A DNA stretch of 64,000 nucleotides from NCBI GenBank assembly GCA_018883755.1, contig JAHLFR010000029.1, forward strand, positions 1 to 64,000. Direction: 5' to 3'. Made by a program: the position numbers and the translations under genes. This stretch comes from Candidatus Methanocorpusculum faecipullorum. GTDB taxonomy: Archaea > Halobacteriota > Methanomicrobia > Methanomicrobiales > Methanocorpusculaceae. The notes below the pieces were generated by a model that saw only the letters and a program-made list of their open reading frames with translations, was not told the DNA's origin and searched no databases. This document shows positions 7,919 through 16,329 of the stretch, in pieces. Within the stretch, counting starts at the first letter, position 1, and every line of letters begins with the position of its first letter.

Positions 7919-9100
7919 ATGACTGCCGGACGGACTCTGATTCTCAGCGTTGATCGTGACGATGACATCGGATATAAAGCAGGAGTGATGAGCCCTGCCG
8001 TTGGGAGAGAGGCCTGTCTGGATGCAGCAACGCGGCTCGGAATTGCGGACCCCGAAGACTCGGACACAAACGCAATCTTCCAGGCCATCAAGACCTACGA
8101 CGAACTTGCCGCCAAAGGTGCGGACGTCGAGGTTGCGGTGATCGGCGGAAACCACATGAATATGCTGGAAGGTGACCGCAGGATTGCGGAGCTTTTGGAG
8201 AAGGTGGTTGCCGAGACCGGAGTGGAGAACTGTATTCTGATCTCGGACGGTGCGGAGGATGAGTTTATCCTGCCGATCATTCAGTCACAACTGAGAATAA
8301 CCAGTGTGGTGCGGGTGGTGATCAAGCAGCTGCCAAACATTGAGGGTACCTACTACATCATCAAGAAGCTGTTCAACGACCCGAAGGTCGCCCGCGGTGT
8401 TCTGGTGCCGATTGCACTGGCGATGATTCTGTATGTGGTCGCATCGCTTGTCTCGGATGAGGTTCCGGCAATGCTGGTTGTCATCGGCATCATCGGTGTG
8501 TATCTGCTGATCAAGGGATTCGGTCTTGACGAGTACATCGGCTACATTTACTACGGCCTTGTTGACTCCTTCCATAAAGGGCGTATATCGTTTGTAGGCT
8601 ACATCATCGCAGGAATTATGGCGATCTGCGGAGCCATCGCAGGCCTTATGAGCATCATCGTCTATTACCCGATCTCCGGGGATGCAGGACTGCTCTACAA
8701 TATTATGACGTTCCTGTACGGTGCGATCATCTGGATGATGGGCGCAGGCCTTCTTGCGGCTGCAAGTAAAATTGCGGACTGTGTGCAGAACGAGCAGAAG
8801 GCACTTGCCCGGATGTTTGTGGTGCCGTTCTTTGTGGTGGCGATCGGGCTGATCATGTACGGTGCGGTGATCTACTTCCTGTCGATCTCGCCGGTGGAGC
8901 CGTTCCCGTTCGATGTCACCGAGGGTATTGCGGCAATTATTCTGCTGACCATTGCCGGACTGATTGTGGCGTTTACGGGCATCTACTACCGGCCGGCGGT
9001 CCAGCGGTATGTGCTTGACTGGATCGAGCGCAAGATGCAGCAGGATGCGGAGGCCGAGACAAAAGGCCGTGCGCCGGTGTATAAGAAGATCAAATATTAA
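7919..9100 (+). CDS. DUF373 family integral membrane protein
   Basis: A 393-residue protein with a soluble N-terminal domain of about 160 residues (ILSVDRDDDIG near the start, then VIGGNHMNMLEGDRRIAE and ISDGAEDEFILP) followed by about six membrane helices (160-360) and a basic tail. This layout is the archaeal DUF373 family, whose function is unknown. The Asp-rich start and the DGAEDE segment suggest metal or phosphate binding by the soluble part. ATG at 7919 sits at leaderless distance from a TATA box. CdrS-type boxes lie just upstream, which may place it in the same regulon as ftsZ2. Confidence 0.85.
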   Translation: MTAGRTLILSVDRDDDIGYKAGVMSPAVGREACLDAATRLGIADPEDSDTNAIFQAIKTYDELAAKGADVEVAVIGGNHMNMLEGDRRIAELLEKVVAETGVENCILISDGAEDEFILPIIQSQLRITSVVRVVIKQLPNIEGTYYIIKKLFNDPKVARGVLVPIALAMILYVVASLVSDEVPAMLVVIGIIGVYLLIKGFGLDEYIGYIYYGLVDSFHKGRISFVGYIIAGIMAICGAIAGLMSIIVYYPISGDAGLLYNIMTFLYGAIIWMMGAGLLAAASKIADCVQNEQKALARMFVVPFFVVAIGLIMYGAVIYFLSISPVEPFPFDVTEGIAAIILLTIAGLIVAFTGIYYRPAVQRYVLDWIERKMQQDAEAETKGRAPVYKKIKY

Positions 9101-9192
9101 GCTTCTTTTTTGAAAAAATCTACAGGAAATCCCGCTGCTGTGAGGAATACTTTTTTCCAAAGAGGCAGTAATCTAACTTGGGATATCAGCAC

Positions 9193-10386
9193 ATGCTCAC
9201 CCTTGACAGAATTTACCACGCAGCATATACGCTCCGGCCGGTCATCAGAAAGACCGATATCATCTATGCGCCAAACCTCAGCAAAGATGCCTATATTTAC
9301 CTGAAAACGGAGAATCTCCAGATTACCGGGTCGTTCAAAGTCCGGGGAGCCTACTATAAGATCTCACAGCTTTCCCCGGAGGAAAAAGCACGCGGGGTTA
9401 TCGCCTGCTCGGCAGGAAACCATGCGCAGGGCGTGGCACTTGCCGCCGCAAAAAACGGAATCAACTCTCTGATCTGTATTCCCGACAACGCTCCTATCTC
9501 AAAGATTGAGGCGACCAAGTCGTACGGTGCCGAGGTGGAGCTGGTCAAAGGCGACTACGATGAGGCGTACGCCCGTGCCTGTGAGTTACAGCAGAAGGAA
9601 GGCCGGACGTTTATTCACCCGTTCGATGACGACGATGTGATCGCGGGTCAGGGGACGATCGGGCTGGAGATTTTGGATCAGCTGCCGAACGTTGACGCGG
9701 TGATTGTGCCGATCGGCGGCGGCGGGTTAATTGCCGGAATTGCGTTTGCCATCAAGCATCTGCGGCCCGAGTGTAAGGTTTACGGGGTGCAAACCGAGGG
9801 TGCACCGGCAATGAAGCAGTCCTTTGAGGCGCATCAGAAGATGCCGACATCTTCCGTCTCAACGTTTGCGGACGGTATTGCGGTGAAGTGTCCGGGCGAC
9901 ATCACGTTTGATCTCATCAGCAAATACGTGGATGAGATTGTAACGGTGACCGATGATGAGGCGGCAAGTGCGGTGCTGGAGCTGATCGAGCACCAGAAGC
10001 TGATTGCGGAAGGAGCGGGGGCTGTTGCGGTTGCGGCGGTGATGTTTGGGAAGCTGCCGCTGAACGGGAAGAATGTGGTGTGTGTGCTGTCCGGCGGCAA
10101 CATCGATGTGACGATTCTGAGCCGCGTTATCACCCGCGGTCTGCTGAAGTCCGGGCGTGTTGCAAATCTGACGATTCCGCTGATCGATAAGCCCGGCGAG
10201 TTACAGAGCATCTCTGAGATTATTGCGGCACGGGGCGGAAATGTGGTGAGTGTCCACCATGACCGGGGAGAGGCGAACTCCGCCATTAACAGCTGTATCA
10301 TTAAAATCGGAATGGAGACCCGCGATCAGCATCAGATAGATGAGATAAAGGCAGCTCTCCTTGATGCCGGATACCAGCTCATCTGA
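9193..10386 (+). CDS. ilvA: Threonine ammonia-lyase with ACT domain
   Basis: A 397-residue fold-type II PLP enzyme: GSFKVRGA with the PLP lysine (about 49), SAGNHAQGVA, the phosphate-binding IGGGGLIAG, and VLSGGNID near the end of the catalytic part. A C-terminal ACT domain (VANLTIPLIDKPGELQ onward) is the usual site of isoleucine or valine control. It deaminates threonine to 2-oxobutanoate for isoleucine synthesis or threonine breakdown. Length and single ACT domain resemble the shorter, biodegradative-like class. I use the ATG at 9193 rather than a TTG five codons upstream, as family members begin near LDRIYHA. Confidence 0.9.
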   Translation: MLTLDRIYHAAYTLRPVIRKTDIIYAPNLSKDAYIYLKTENLQITGSFKVRGAYYKISQLSPEEKARGVIACSAGNHAQGVALAAAKNGINSLICIPDNAPISKIEATKSYGAEVELVKGDYDEAYARACELQQKEGRTFIHPFDDDDVIAGQGTIGLEILDQLPNVDAVIVPIGGGGLIAGIAFAIKHLRPECKVYGVQTEGAPAMKQSFEAHQKMPTSSVSTFADGIAVKCPGDITFDLISKYVDEIVTVTDDEAASAVLELIEHQKLIAEGAGAVAVAAVMFGKLPLNGKNVVCVLSGGNIDVTILSRVITRGLLKSGRVANLTIPLIDKPGELQSISEIIAARGGNVVSVHHDRGEANSAINSCIIKIGMETRDQHQIDEIKAALLDAGYQLI

Positions 10387-10691
10387 TACTTTTTTTCCGG
10401 CGGTTCTGCGCGGGCGCGGGGGTTTGGTGATGCTGCGGTGCGGAAAAGATACGGGTATTTCTCCGCTGAAATACATTCTGATTTGAAATCCGATAGCGGT
10501 ATGCGGGAATTTGCGGACTGACACGGGATACGGGCAGATCCGTGATGATACTGCAAACGGCAAAAAAATACTCTTGCGATAGAAAAAATCTGCAAATTTT
10601 TCGGGAAAAAGTCCGATCCGTTCTGGTATCACCTAAAGACTAATATCATTACAGAATCAACGCAGTAGTACACAAGGAGTTGTGTACTTTC
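10387..10691. other. 305-bp intergenic region
   Basis: No coding potential was found on either strand. It contains a T-run after ilvA (10390-10396), GC-rich sequence, then an AT-rich promoter region with a TATA-like CTAATATCATT around 10640-10650, and the hairpin/SD element at 10667-10688. Confidence 0.5.
10667..10688 (+). promoter_or_regulatory. Perfect inverted repeat with SD in the loop
   Basis: AGTACACAA and TTGTGTACT are exactly complementary (9 bp) around a 4-base loop GGAG. The loop is the core of the only SD (AAGGAG) for the gene starting at 10692. The predicted transcription start is near 10670, so the element is at the extreme 5' end of the mRNA, or it is a DNA operator over the start site. 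Confidence 0.7.
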
Positions 10692-11213
10692 ATGGCCTCA
10701 GAGAAATCAAAAGGCGACAATAATGTCATTAAACTAAACGGCGAGAAGAAAATTGTTATTGTAACATCCTCATCGAAGGGAAAGGGCCAGAACGGCAACA
10801 GTAAACAGAAGGGAAAGGCTGCAAAGAAGGCGGCAGGGTCCCAGAAGAAGCTTGCAAAGCAGACGAAGGCTGCAAAAAAGACGCTCAAGGAGCTTAAGAA
10901 GGAAAAGCAGGCGGCAGAGATTCTGATGAACTACTGTACGTCGATGGGGAAGTACTTCGCGGATCAGAGTGCGATTGATACGCTGATGGATGTTGCCATC
11001 GATTCGCAGAACACTGTTGACGAGAAGGCCGCAGAGATCATCCCCGATCTTGCGGCAGAGGCGAGTGTTGCAACCGGCGAGACAACCGATGAGTTCCTCA
11101 AAGGGTTCCACGAGTCCGAGGAGTATGCGGCAGCACTGGTTGCATACCGCAACAGACTGGAGACGGAGAGCCGGATTCTTGAGGAAACGGATCCGGAGAC
11201 TCCGGACGAATAA
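10692..11213 (+). CDS. Lys-rich conserved hypothetical protein
   Basis: A 173-residue soluble protein. Residues 1-25 include a short strand-like segment (EKKIVIVTSS), 25-75 form a very basic stretch rich in KGK and KKA, and the C-terminal half is acidic and helical. The pattern suggests a nucleic-acid-binding tail joined to an acidic helical domain; no family is recognised. ATG 10692 is preceded by SD AAGGAG 12 bases upstream, and that SD is the loop of a 9-bp hairpin, so translation may be regulated. Confidence 0.75.
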   Translation: MASEKSKGDNNVIKLNGEKKIVIVTSSSKGKGQNGNSKQKGKAAKKAAGSQKKLAKQTKAAKKTLKELKKEKQAAEILMNYCTSMGKYFADQSAIDTLMDVAIDSQNTVDEKAAEIIPDLAAEASVATGETTDEFLKGFHESEEYAAALVAYRNRLETESRILEETDPETPDE

Positions 11214-11337
11214 TATTTTTTTACCAGGGTAAATCCTGCAGATTTGCCATTCATTCTTCCGGCGTTTTTTTTTCATCATCTCTTCTGACAGATACGAATC
11301 TGGGCAGACAACGGACTGTTACTTCGATGCACGCTTT

Positions 11338-11344
11338 GATATAG
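11338..11344 (+). promoter_or_regulatory. TATA box of amrS
   Basis: GATATAG lies about 26 bp before the ATG at 11367 with no SD in between, which indicates a leaderless transcript. Confidence 0.55.
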
Positions 11345-11366
11345 ATTCTTCCCAAAATATTTTTGC

Positions 11367-12377
11367 ATGCACGAAGCCCTGCTGTTCTCGCAATCGGATG
11401 ATGAGGCGGTGGTCTGCCGTCTGTGCCCGCGTCACTGCCGGATTGAGAGCGGAGACCGGGGATTTTGCGGCGTTCGGGAGAATGTCGCCGGCACACTGTA
11501 TGCGAACAGTTACGGAAAACTCACCGCCGCAGGTCTGGATCCCGTCGAGAAAAAGCCGCTGTATCACTATCTTCCGGGAACACAGACCTTCTCTCTCAGC
11601 AGTTACGGCTGTAACTTCACCTGCCGTCACTGCCAGAACTATACGCTGTCGCAGGTTCGGGATGTGTTCGCCTCGGTTGTCCCGCCCGGACAGCTGGTGG
11701 AGGAGATCAGAAAGACCCCGGCAAAAAGCATCTCCTTCACCTACAACGAGCCGACGCTCTCCTTTGAGTATGCACTGGATGTTCTCCGGCATGCGGACGC
11801 CGCAGGGCTCGGTTCTGCGTTCATCACCAACGGGTACATGAGTGAGGAGGCACTAAGGACGCTTGCCCCGTATCTTGGCGCCGTCCGAATCGATCTGAAG
11901 GCATTTTCGGATACGTTTTACCGGACGGTCTGCGGGGCGCATCTGGAACCGGTTCTGAAAACGATTCTTCTTGCAAAGGAGCTCGGCCTGCATCTGGAGC
12001 TGGTAACCCTGATCATTCCCGGCTACAACGACAGTACAGAAGAGATCGATGCGATGCTTTCCTGGGAGACGGAACATCTCGGAACATTGGTCCCGCACCA
12101 CTTCACCCGGTTCTCACCGATGTACCGGATGGAAAACGTCCCGTCCACTCCCAAAGATACGCTGGAGCGGGTGTTTGCGCAGGCAAAAGAGCACGGACTT
12201 GCCTATCCGTATCTCGGAAACATTATGCACGCTGCGGGATCTGAGACGCGGTGTCCAAAGTGCGGGGAACGGCTGATTCTGCGGACCGGCTATGTCACGC
12301 GGACGCCCGGCATCTCCGGCGGCAGATGTAAAAACTGCGGAAGACCGTTTGACGGCGTGTGGGATCTGGGCCGCTGA
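11367..12377 (+). CDS. amrS: AmmeMemoRadiSam-system radical SAM enzyme
   Basis: A 336-residue radical SAM protein with the cluster motif C82-x3-C86-x2-C89 in GCNFTCRHC and PflA-like features. An N-terminal Cys-rich segment (CRLCPRHCRIESGDRGFCG) and a C-terminal zinc ribbon (CPKCGERL, CKNCGRPF) flank the barrel, as in the AmrS family that accompanies AMMECR1 and Memo proteins. These partners are not in this window. The reaction has not been established to my knowledge. Transcription appears leaderless. Confidence 0.85.
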   Translation: MHEALLFSQSDDEAVVCRLCPRHCRIESGDRGFCGVRENVAGTLYANSYGKLTAAGLDPVEKKPLYHYLPGTQTFSLSSYGCNFTCRHCQNYTLSQVRDVFASVVPPGQLVEEIRKTPAKSISFTYNEPTLSFEYALDVLRHADAAGLGSAFITNGYMSEEALRTLAPYLGAVRIDLKAFSDTFYRTVCGAHLEPVLKTILLAKELGLHLELVTLIIPGYNDSTEEIDAMLSWETEHLGTLVPHHFTRFSPMYRMENVPSTPKDTLERVFAQAKEHGLAYPYLGNIMHAAGSETRCPKCGERLILRTGYVTRTPGISGGRCKNCGRPFDGVWDLGR

Positions 12378-12395
12378 ATTTTTTTTGAAAAAAAG

Positions 12396-13421
12396 TTATG
12401 CAAATGCCGGATAGACAACCTCTCCTGCGGAGACGTTGAGACCAAACCGGCTGTTGTACTCATCCAGTACGTCACGGACGCTCAGATCCGCGGTCTCTGC
12501 GGGATAGAGCATCTTTGCCACGGCAACCGCTCCTGCAAAGGTCCGGGGACCGTAGGCTATGTCGTTTCGCAGCAGGTATGTCCGGTTTTCTGTCACAGCA
12601 TGCAGATTGGAAAATCCTGCCCTGCCGGTAAATGTGCGGTACTGATCCGCAGCGGTTTCCATGTTTTTGACGGAAAGGATCTTGATCATGACGTCGGGAT
12701 CCTCGGCGATCAGCCATTCCGGCGAGACCTTCGGCGATGTTGCGCCCATCTGCTGCGTGAGTACGTTGCTGCCGCCGGCATACTCGATCAGCAGATCCAT
12801 GCCTGATCCTTTTGCCTGGCCTGAGTAGTCGGTGTATCCTTCGCAGTACACTGACGGCGAGGAGGAGACGTTTGCGGTTGCCGCTGCCACCGCGTTCATG
12901 ACACCGGTGTAAAATGTGATGAACTCCTCGGCCTTCTCCGTGTTGCCGGTCAGAGCACCGAGTGCTGCGACATCCGCCGCCATGGTGGTCGGTTTGTAGC
13001 AGTCGATGTAGCAGATGGGAATGCCTCCCGCTTCAATTGCATCGGCGTTCAGCGGTTTTGAGGTGGAGAAGGCGATCACAACATCCGGGGATAATGAGCT
13101 GATCGTCTCAATGTCCGGGACGTCCCACTTGCCGACACTGACCGCATTCGGGAACAGCGGACCGAGTTCCGCGTGATCGGCAATCGACTGCGACACACCG
13201 ACGACTTTGTCTGCGGCACCCATGACATACAGCATCTCCGCGGCATTCGAGTTCATCAGAACGATCCGTTCCGCGGTGTGATCAAGTGAAAACACCTCAC
13301 CGTTCGTCTGGTTGATCACCACTGCACCTTCGGGCACTTCGGTTGTCACACAGCCTGCCGAACAGAGAACGGCAGCACAGGCAACGAGACTGAGGAGAAG
13401 GAGAACATACTGCTTCATCAT
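12396..13421 (-). CDS. ABC transporter substrate-binding lipoprotein (BtuF/FhuD-like)
   Basis: About 341 residues with a hydrophobic signal (YVLLLLSLVACAAVL) and lipobox SAGC, so it is anchored outside the membrane by a lipidated Cys. The mature part is a type III periplasmic-binding fold: AERIVLMNSNAAEMLYVMGAADKVVGVS, then DIETISSLSPDVVIA. This class binds cobalamin, haem or ferric siderophores. It ends 18 bases from the convergent amrS. Permease and ATPase of the matching class are 7 kb away (20757-22639). Start at ATG 13421 or the adjacent ATG at 13418; an upstream GTG is less likely. Confidence 0.85.
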   Translation of the reverse strand: MMKQYVLLLLSLVACAAVLCSAGCVTTEVPEGAVVINQTNGEVFSLDHTAERIVLMNSNAAEMLYVMGAADKVVGVSQSIADHAELGPLFPNAVSVGKWDVPDIETISSLSPDVVIAFSTSKPLNADAIEAGGIPICYIDCYKPTTMAADVAALGALTGNTEKAEEFITFYTGVMNAVAAATANVSSSPSVYCEGYTDYSGQAKGSGMDLLIEYAGGSNVLTQQMGATSPKVSPEWLIAEDPDVMIKILSVKNMETAADQYRTFTGRAGFSNLHAVTENRTYLLRNDIAYGPRTFAGAVAVAKMLYPAETADLSVRDVLDEYNSRFGLNVSAGEVVYPAFA

Positions 13422-13548
13422 GCACACTCTTTGTCGTAGTACTGGAACGACACGCTATTTCAGTGTTACGAAGGATATAGCTTAGTAAGAAGTTCAGGCA
13501 TCCGCTGCTCTCATATCGTCACAAGAGCCGGGCAAAAAGAAGGAATAT

Positions 13549-14214
13549 TCAGAGAAGGGAGACCAGATCCCGCAGAACTGCTTCGGGATCCTTTGCCTTC
13601 ACCACGCTTGACGCAAGAAGGACACCGTCTGCGCCAAGAGAGATCGCTGTTTTTACACATTCACCGGACTGAATCCCCGCACCGCACAACACTTTGACAT
13701 CCGGATTCACCCGGTGGACCGCATCAACTGTACCCAAAATGATCTCCGGGTCTGCTTTTGCAACCGAGATACCGGACCCGATCAGCTCCGGCGGCTCAAC
13801 CGCGATATAGGTCGGTGCAAACGCGGCTGCTGCCGCAGACACCGCCACATTATTTGTGCAGACCACCGACTCCAGGTGATGGAACTTTGCCGCTGCCACC
13901 GTTGCCTCAATGTCGGCAATCGAGAGACGTCTCTCCGAGTGGTTGATAAGAGAGCCGGTACAGCCTGCCGCACGAACGGTGAACGCCGGGATGCGGCCGG
14001 TGAACGCACCTTCGACCGGGTCGATATGCTGGGCGTACACCGGAATCTCGTAATGTTTGCAGAACGGATGCAGTTCGGTAAACTGCGGGGCAACCCCGAT
14101 GGTCACACCGGACTCCTGCATCACAATCTCTGCCGCAGATCCGATCTGGCCTGCGTTGTTCCCGGCTCCTTCCCGGTACGACTTGAAGTTGATAAGGATA
14201 AGTGGGGATCCCAT
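13549..14214 (-). CDS. tpiA: Triosephosphate isomerase, archaeal type
   Basis: A 221-residue TIM barrel of the short archaeal kind. Catalytic residues are visible: Lys 11 in NFKSY, His 92 in NHSERR, Glu 140 in [10 protein letters not shown], followed by CGAGI for phosphate binding. It interconverts dihydroxyacetone phosphate and glyceraldehyde 3-phosphate in glycolysis/gluconeogenesis. It lies 16 bases behind mbf1 on the same strand and is probably co-transcribed. Confidence 0.95.
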   Translation of the reverse strand: MGSPLILINFKSYREGAGNNAGQIGSAAEIVMQESGVTIGVAPQFTELHPFCKHYEIPVYAQHIDPVEGAFTGRIPAFTVRAAGCTGSLINHSERRLSIADIEATVAAAKFHHLESVVCTNNVAVSAAAAAFAPTYIAVEPPELIGSGISVAKADPEIILGTVDAVHRVNPDVKVLCGAGIQSGECVKTAISLGADGVLLASSVVKAKDPEAVLRDLVSLL

Positions 14215-14230
14215 GATTGAGCCGTCCCGC

Positions 14231-14746
14231 TTACTTGCGTTTTACCTGCAGAACGTCGCCGAACGTCGTTGCTGCAACACCGCCCTGCTGAAGCGACTCG
14301 GAGTCGCTGCCGGTGTCAAGGAGCTCGATGCCAAGCTCTGCTTCCAGCTTCTTGCGCTCAACCTCGGTTGGTTCGCGTTCTCCGCGTTCCAGCTTTTTAA
14401 TATCTCCTTCCTGCATCTTCAGAACAAAGGCAAGATCCTTCTGGGAGAATCCCTTTGCCTGACGTGCTGCGGCAATGCGTTTGGGGAAGTCCTCTACGAT
14501 GTCGCCTTCCATGTAGTCAAACATATCGCGTTTGCGTGGTGCGGAGGCGGATTGCGGCTGGGCAGGTCCTTTGCGTACAATCGTCGGCCTGCCGAATCCC
14601 GGAGATGCAGGTCTTGGTGCCTGAACCTCTGTGCCGAGTTTGGCACATTTATCGCAAACCTTCATTGGCTTGGCACCTTCGATCTGCACCATTTTTCCTT
14701 TTTTGGTGAGAGCTGCACCACATAACTCACAGTATTCTGTTTGCAT
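14231..14746 (-). CDS. Archaeal multiprotein bridging factor 1 (aMBF1)
   Basis: A 171-residue protein with an N-terminal zinc ribbon (C6, C9, C31, C34), a flexible Pro/Ala/Arg-rich linker, and a C-terminal cro-type helix-turn-helix (about 85-140: [25 protein letters not shown]). This is the aMBF1 architecture, a ribosome-associated or transcription-associated factor. It is first in an operon with tpiA. A TATA-like AAAAAATATAG is found at about 14765-14775 upstream. Confidence 0.9.
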   Translation of the reverse strand: MQTEYCELCGAALTKKGKMVQIEGAKPMKVCDKCAKLGTEVQAPRPASPGFGRPTIVRKGPAQPQSASAPRKRDMFDYMEGDIVEDFPKRIAAARQAKGFSQKDLAFVLKMQEGDIKKLERGEREPTEVERKKLEAELGIELLDTGSDSESLQQGGVAATTFGDVLQVKRK

Positions 14747-14896
14747 GATAAATTCGCCGTACTATATTTTTTATTTCTCCCACATTAACAATTCGGATAC
14801 GGATACTTTTGGCAGGAAATTCTCAGGAACCGCGAAATCCGGCAGCCATATGAGAAGCTATTTTACCGAGATACACTGATATACCCCTAACTTGCC

Positions 14897-16180
14897 ATGT
14901 CAGAAACACCGGACATCGTTCCGCCGTGTACCGGAGATACTAATTCCGCTGATGCACCGGGGGAGAAAAAACCGCACGCAAAGGAGAATGAACTTGCCGC
15001 TCTCCGGAAGACGAACATTGCCCTGGAGAGCAGAAACTTTGAACTCCGTGAGCAGGTTCGGCAGCTCCGGCTCCAGAACGCGGCGGCCGAGTCCCAGCGT
15101 GATCAGTACAAGCGCGAAATAAAGAAACTGCGCGATGAACTCAACGATTACCGCAGTCCGCCGCTGGTTCTCGGAACGATTGAGGCGGTGATTGATGAGG
15201 GTCATGCGGTGGTCCACAGTACCACCGGTCCGCAGTTCCTCTCGCGGGTCAGTGAACATCTGGATCCCAAGGATGTGACGCCCGGGGCACTGTGTGCCAT
15301 GCATCTGCAGTCCTTTAGTATTGTGGAGATTCTGCCGCCGAAGTATGACTGCCAGGTGTGTGCAATGGAGGTCACAGAAACCCCGGACGTCACCTACGAT
15401 GATGTGGGAGGTCTTGAGGAGCAGAAGAAACTTCTCCGTGAGTCGGTGGAGCTGCCGCTTACGTCCCCGCAGCTGTTCGAGAAGGTCGGTGTTGTTCCGC
15501 CCAAAGGTGTTCTGATGTTCGGACCGCCCGGAACCGGGAAGACGCTGCTTGCCAAAGCGGTTGCCCATCACACCAAGGCGTCGTTTATTCATGTGGTCGG
15601 CTCAGAGCTTGTGCAGAAGTACATCGGGGAAGGGGCACGTATGGTGCGTGAGCTGTTCCAGATGGCCAGGGAACATGCACCGGCAATTATCTTCATCGAT
15701 GAGATCGATGCAATCGGCGGGGCACGCGGAAACGACAGTTACTCGCCAGGCGATCACGAGGTCAGCAGAACCCTGATGCAGCTGCTTGCCGAGCTGGACG
15801 GGTTTGACAACCGCGGCGATGTGAAGGTGGTGGGTGCAACGAACCGGCCCGATATTCTTGACCGGGCGCTTCTGCGGCCGGGACGGTTTGACCGCATCAT
15901 TGAGTTCCCTCTGCCGGATGAGGAGGGACGACGAACAATTCTTGCAATTCATACACGCAAAATGAATCTGCGAAAGACGGTGTCCCTGGCAGAGATTGCA
16001 AAGGAGACCGAGGGTATGAACGGCTCGGAGCTGATGGCGGTCTGTGTGGAGGCGGGAATGAACGCGATCCGCAGCAGACGGACGACGATTACGCAGGATG
16101 ACTTTGACAAGGCACTTGCAGCGGTAAAGACCGGCAGGTCCGGTGTTGTGGTTCAGGCACCGGATGCAATGTACTCCTGA
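14897..16180 (+). CDS. pan: Proteasome-activating nucleotidase (PAN), copy 2
   Basis: A 427-residue PAN paralogue of the protein at 1475-2776. Coiled coil at about 30-86, OB fold at about 88-160, Walker A GPPGTGKT (209-216), pore-loop region [17 protein letters not shown], Walker [11 protein letters not shown], and arginine-finger RPGRFDR. The C-terminus is MYS, again an HbYX motif, so this ATPase should also open the 20S gate. The pore loop is closer to standard PANs than copy 1. Having two PANs implies homo- or hetero-hexamers with different substrates; that is inference. Confidence 0.95.
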   Translation: MSETPDIVPPCTGDTNSADAPGEKKPHAKENELAALRKTNIALESRNFELREQVRQLRLQNAAAESQRDQYKREIKKLRDELNDYRSPPLVLGTIEAVIDEGHAVVHSTTGPQFLSRVSEHLDPKDVTPGALCAMHLQSFSIVEILPPKYDCQVCAMEVTETPDVTYDDVGGLEEQKKLLRESVELPLTSPQLFEKVGVVPPKGVLMFGPPGTGKTLLAKAVAHHTKASFIHVVGSELVQKYIGEGARMVRELFQMAREHAPAIIFIDEIDAIGGARGNDSYSPGDHEVSRTLMQLLAELDGFDNRGDVKVVGATNRPDILDRALLRPGRFDRIIEFPLPDEEGRRTILAIHTRKMNLRKTVSLAEIAKETEGMNGSELMAVCVEAGMNAIRSRRTTITQDDFDKALAAVKTGRSGVVVQAPDAMYS

Positions 16181-16329
16181 TTTTTGGGAGACACCAAAAA
16201 ACCCTCTGTTTTTGGGCAGGATCGGAAAAATGATTCTGTTTTGTGGGACAGCAGCGGATGCGGGAGGGGCGGATCCGGTCCAAACCCCACCTTTTCAATA
16301 GCAGAAAAACCCATACATACTACTCATCT

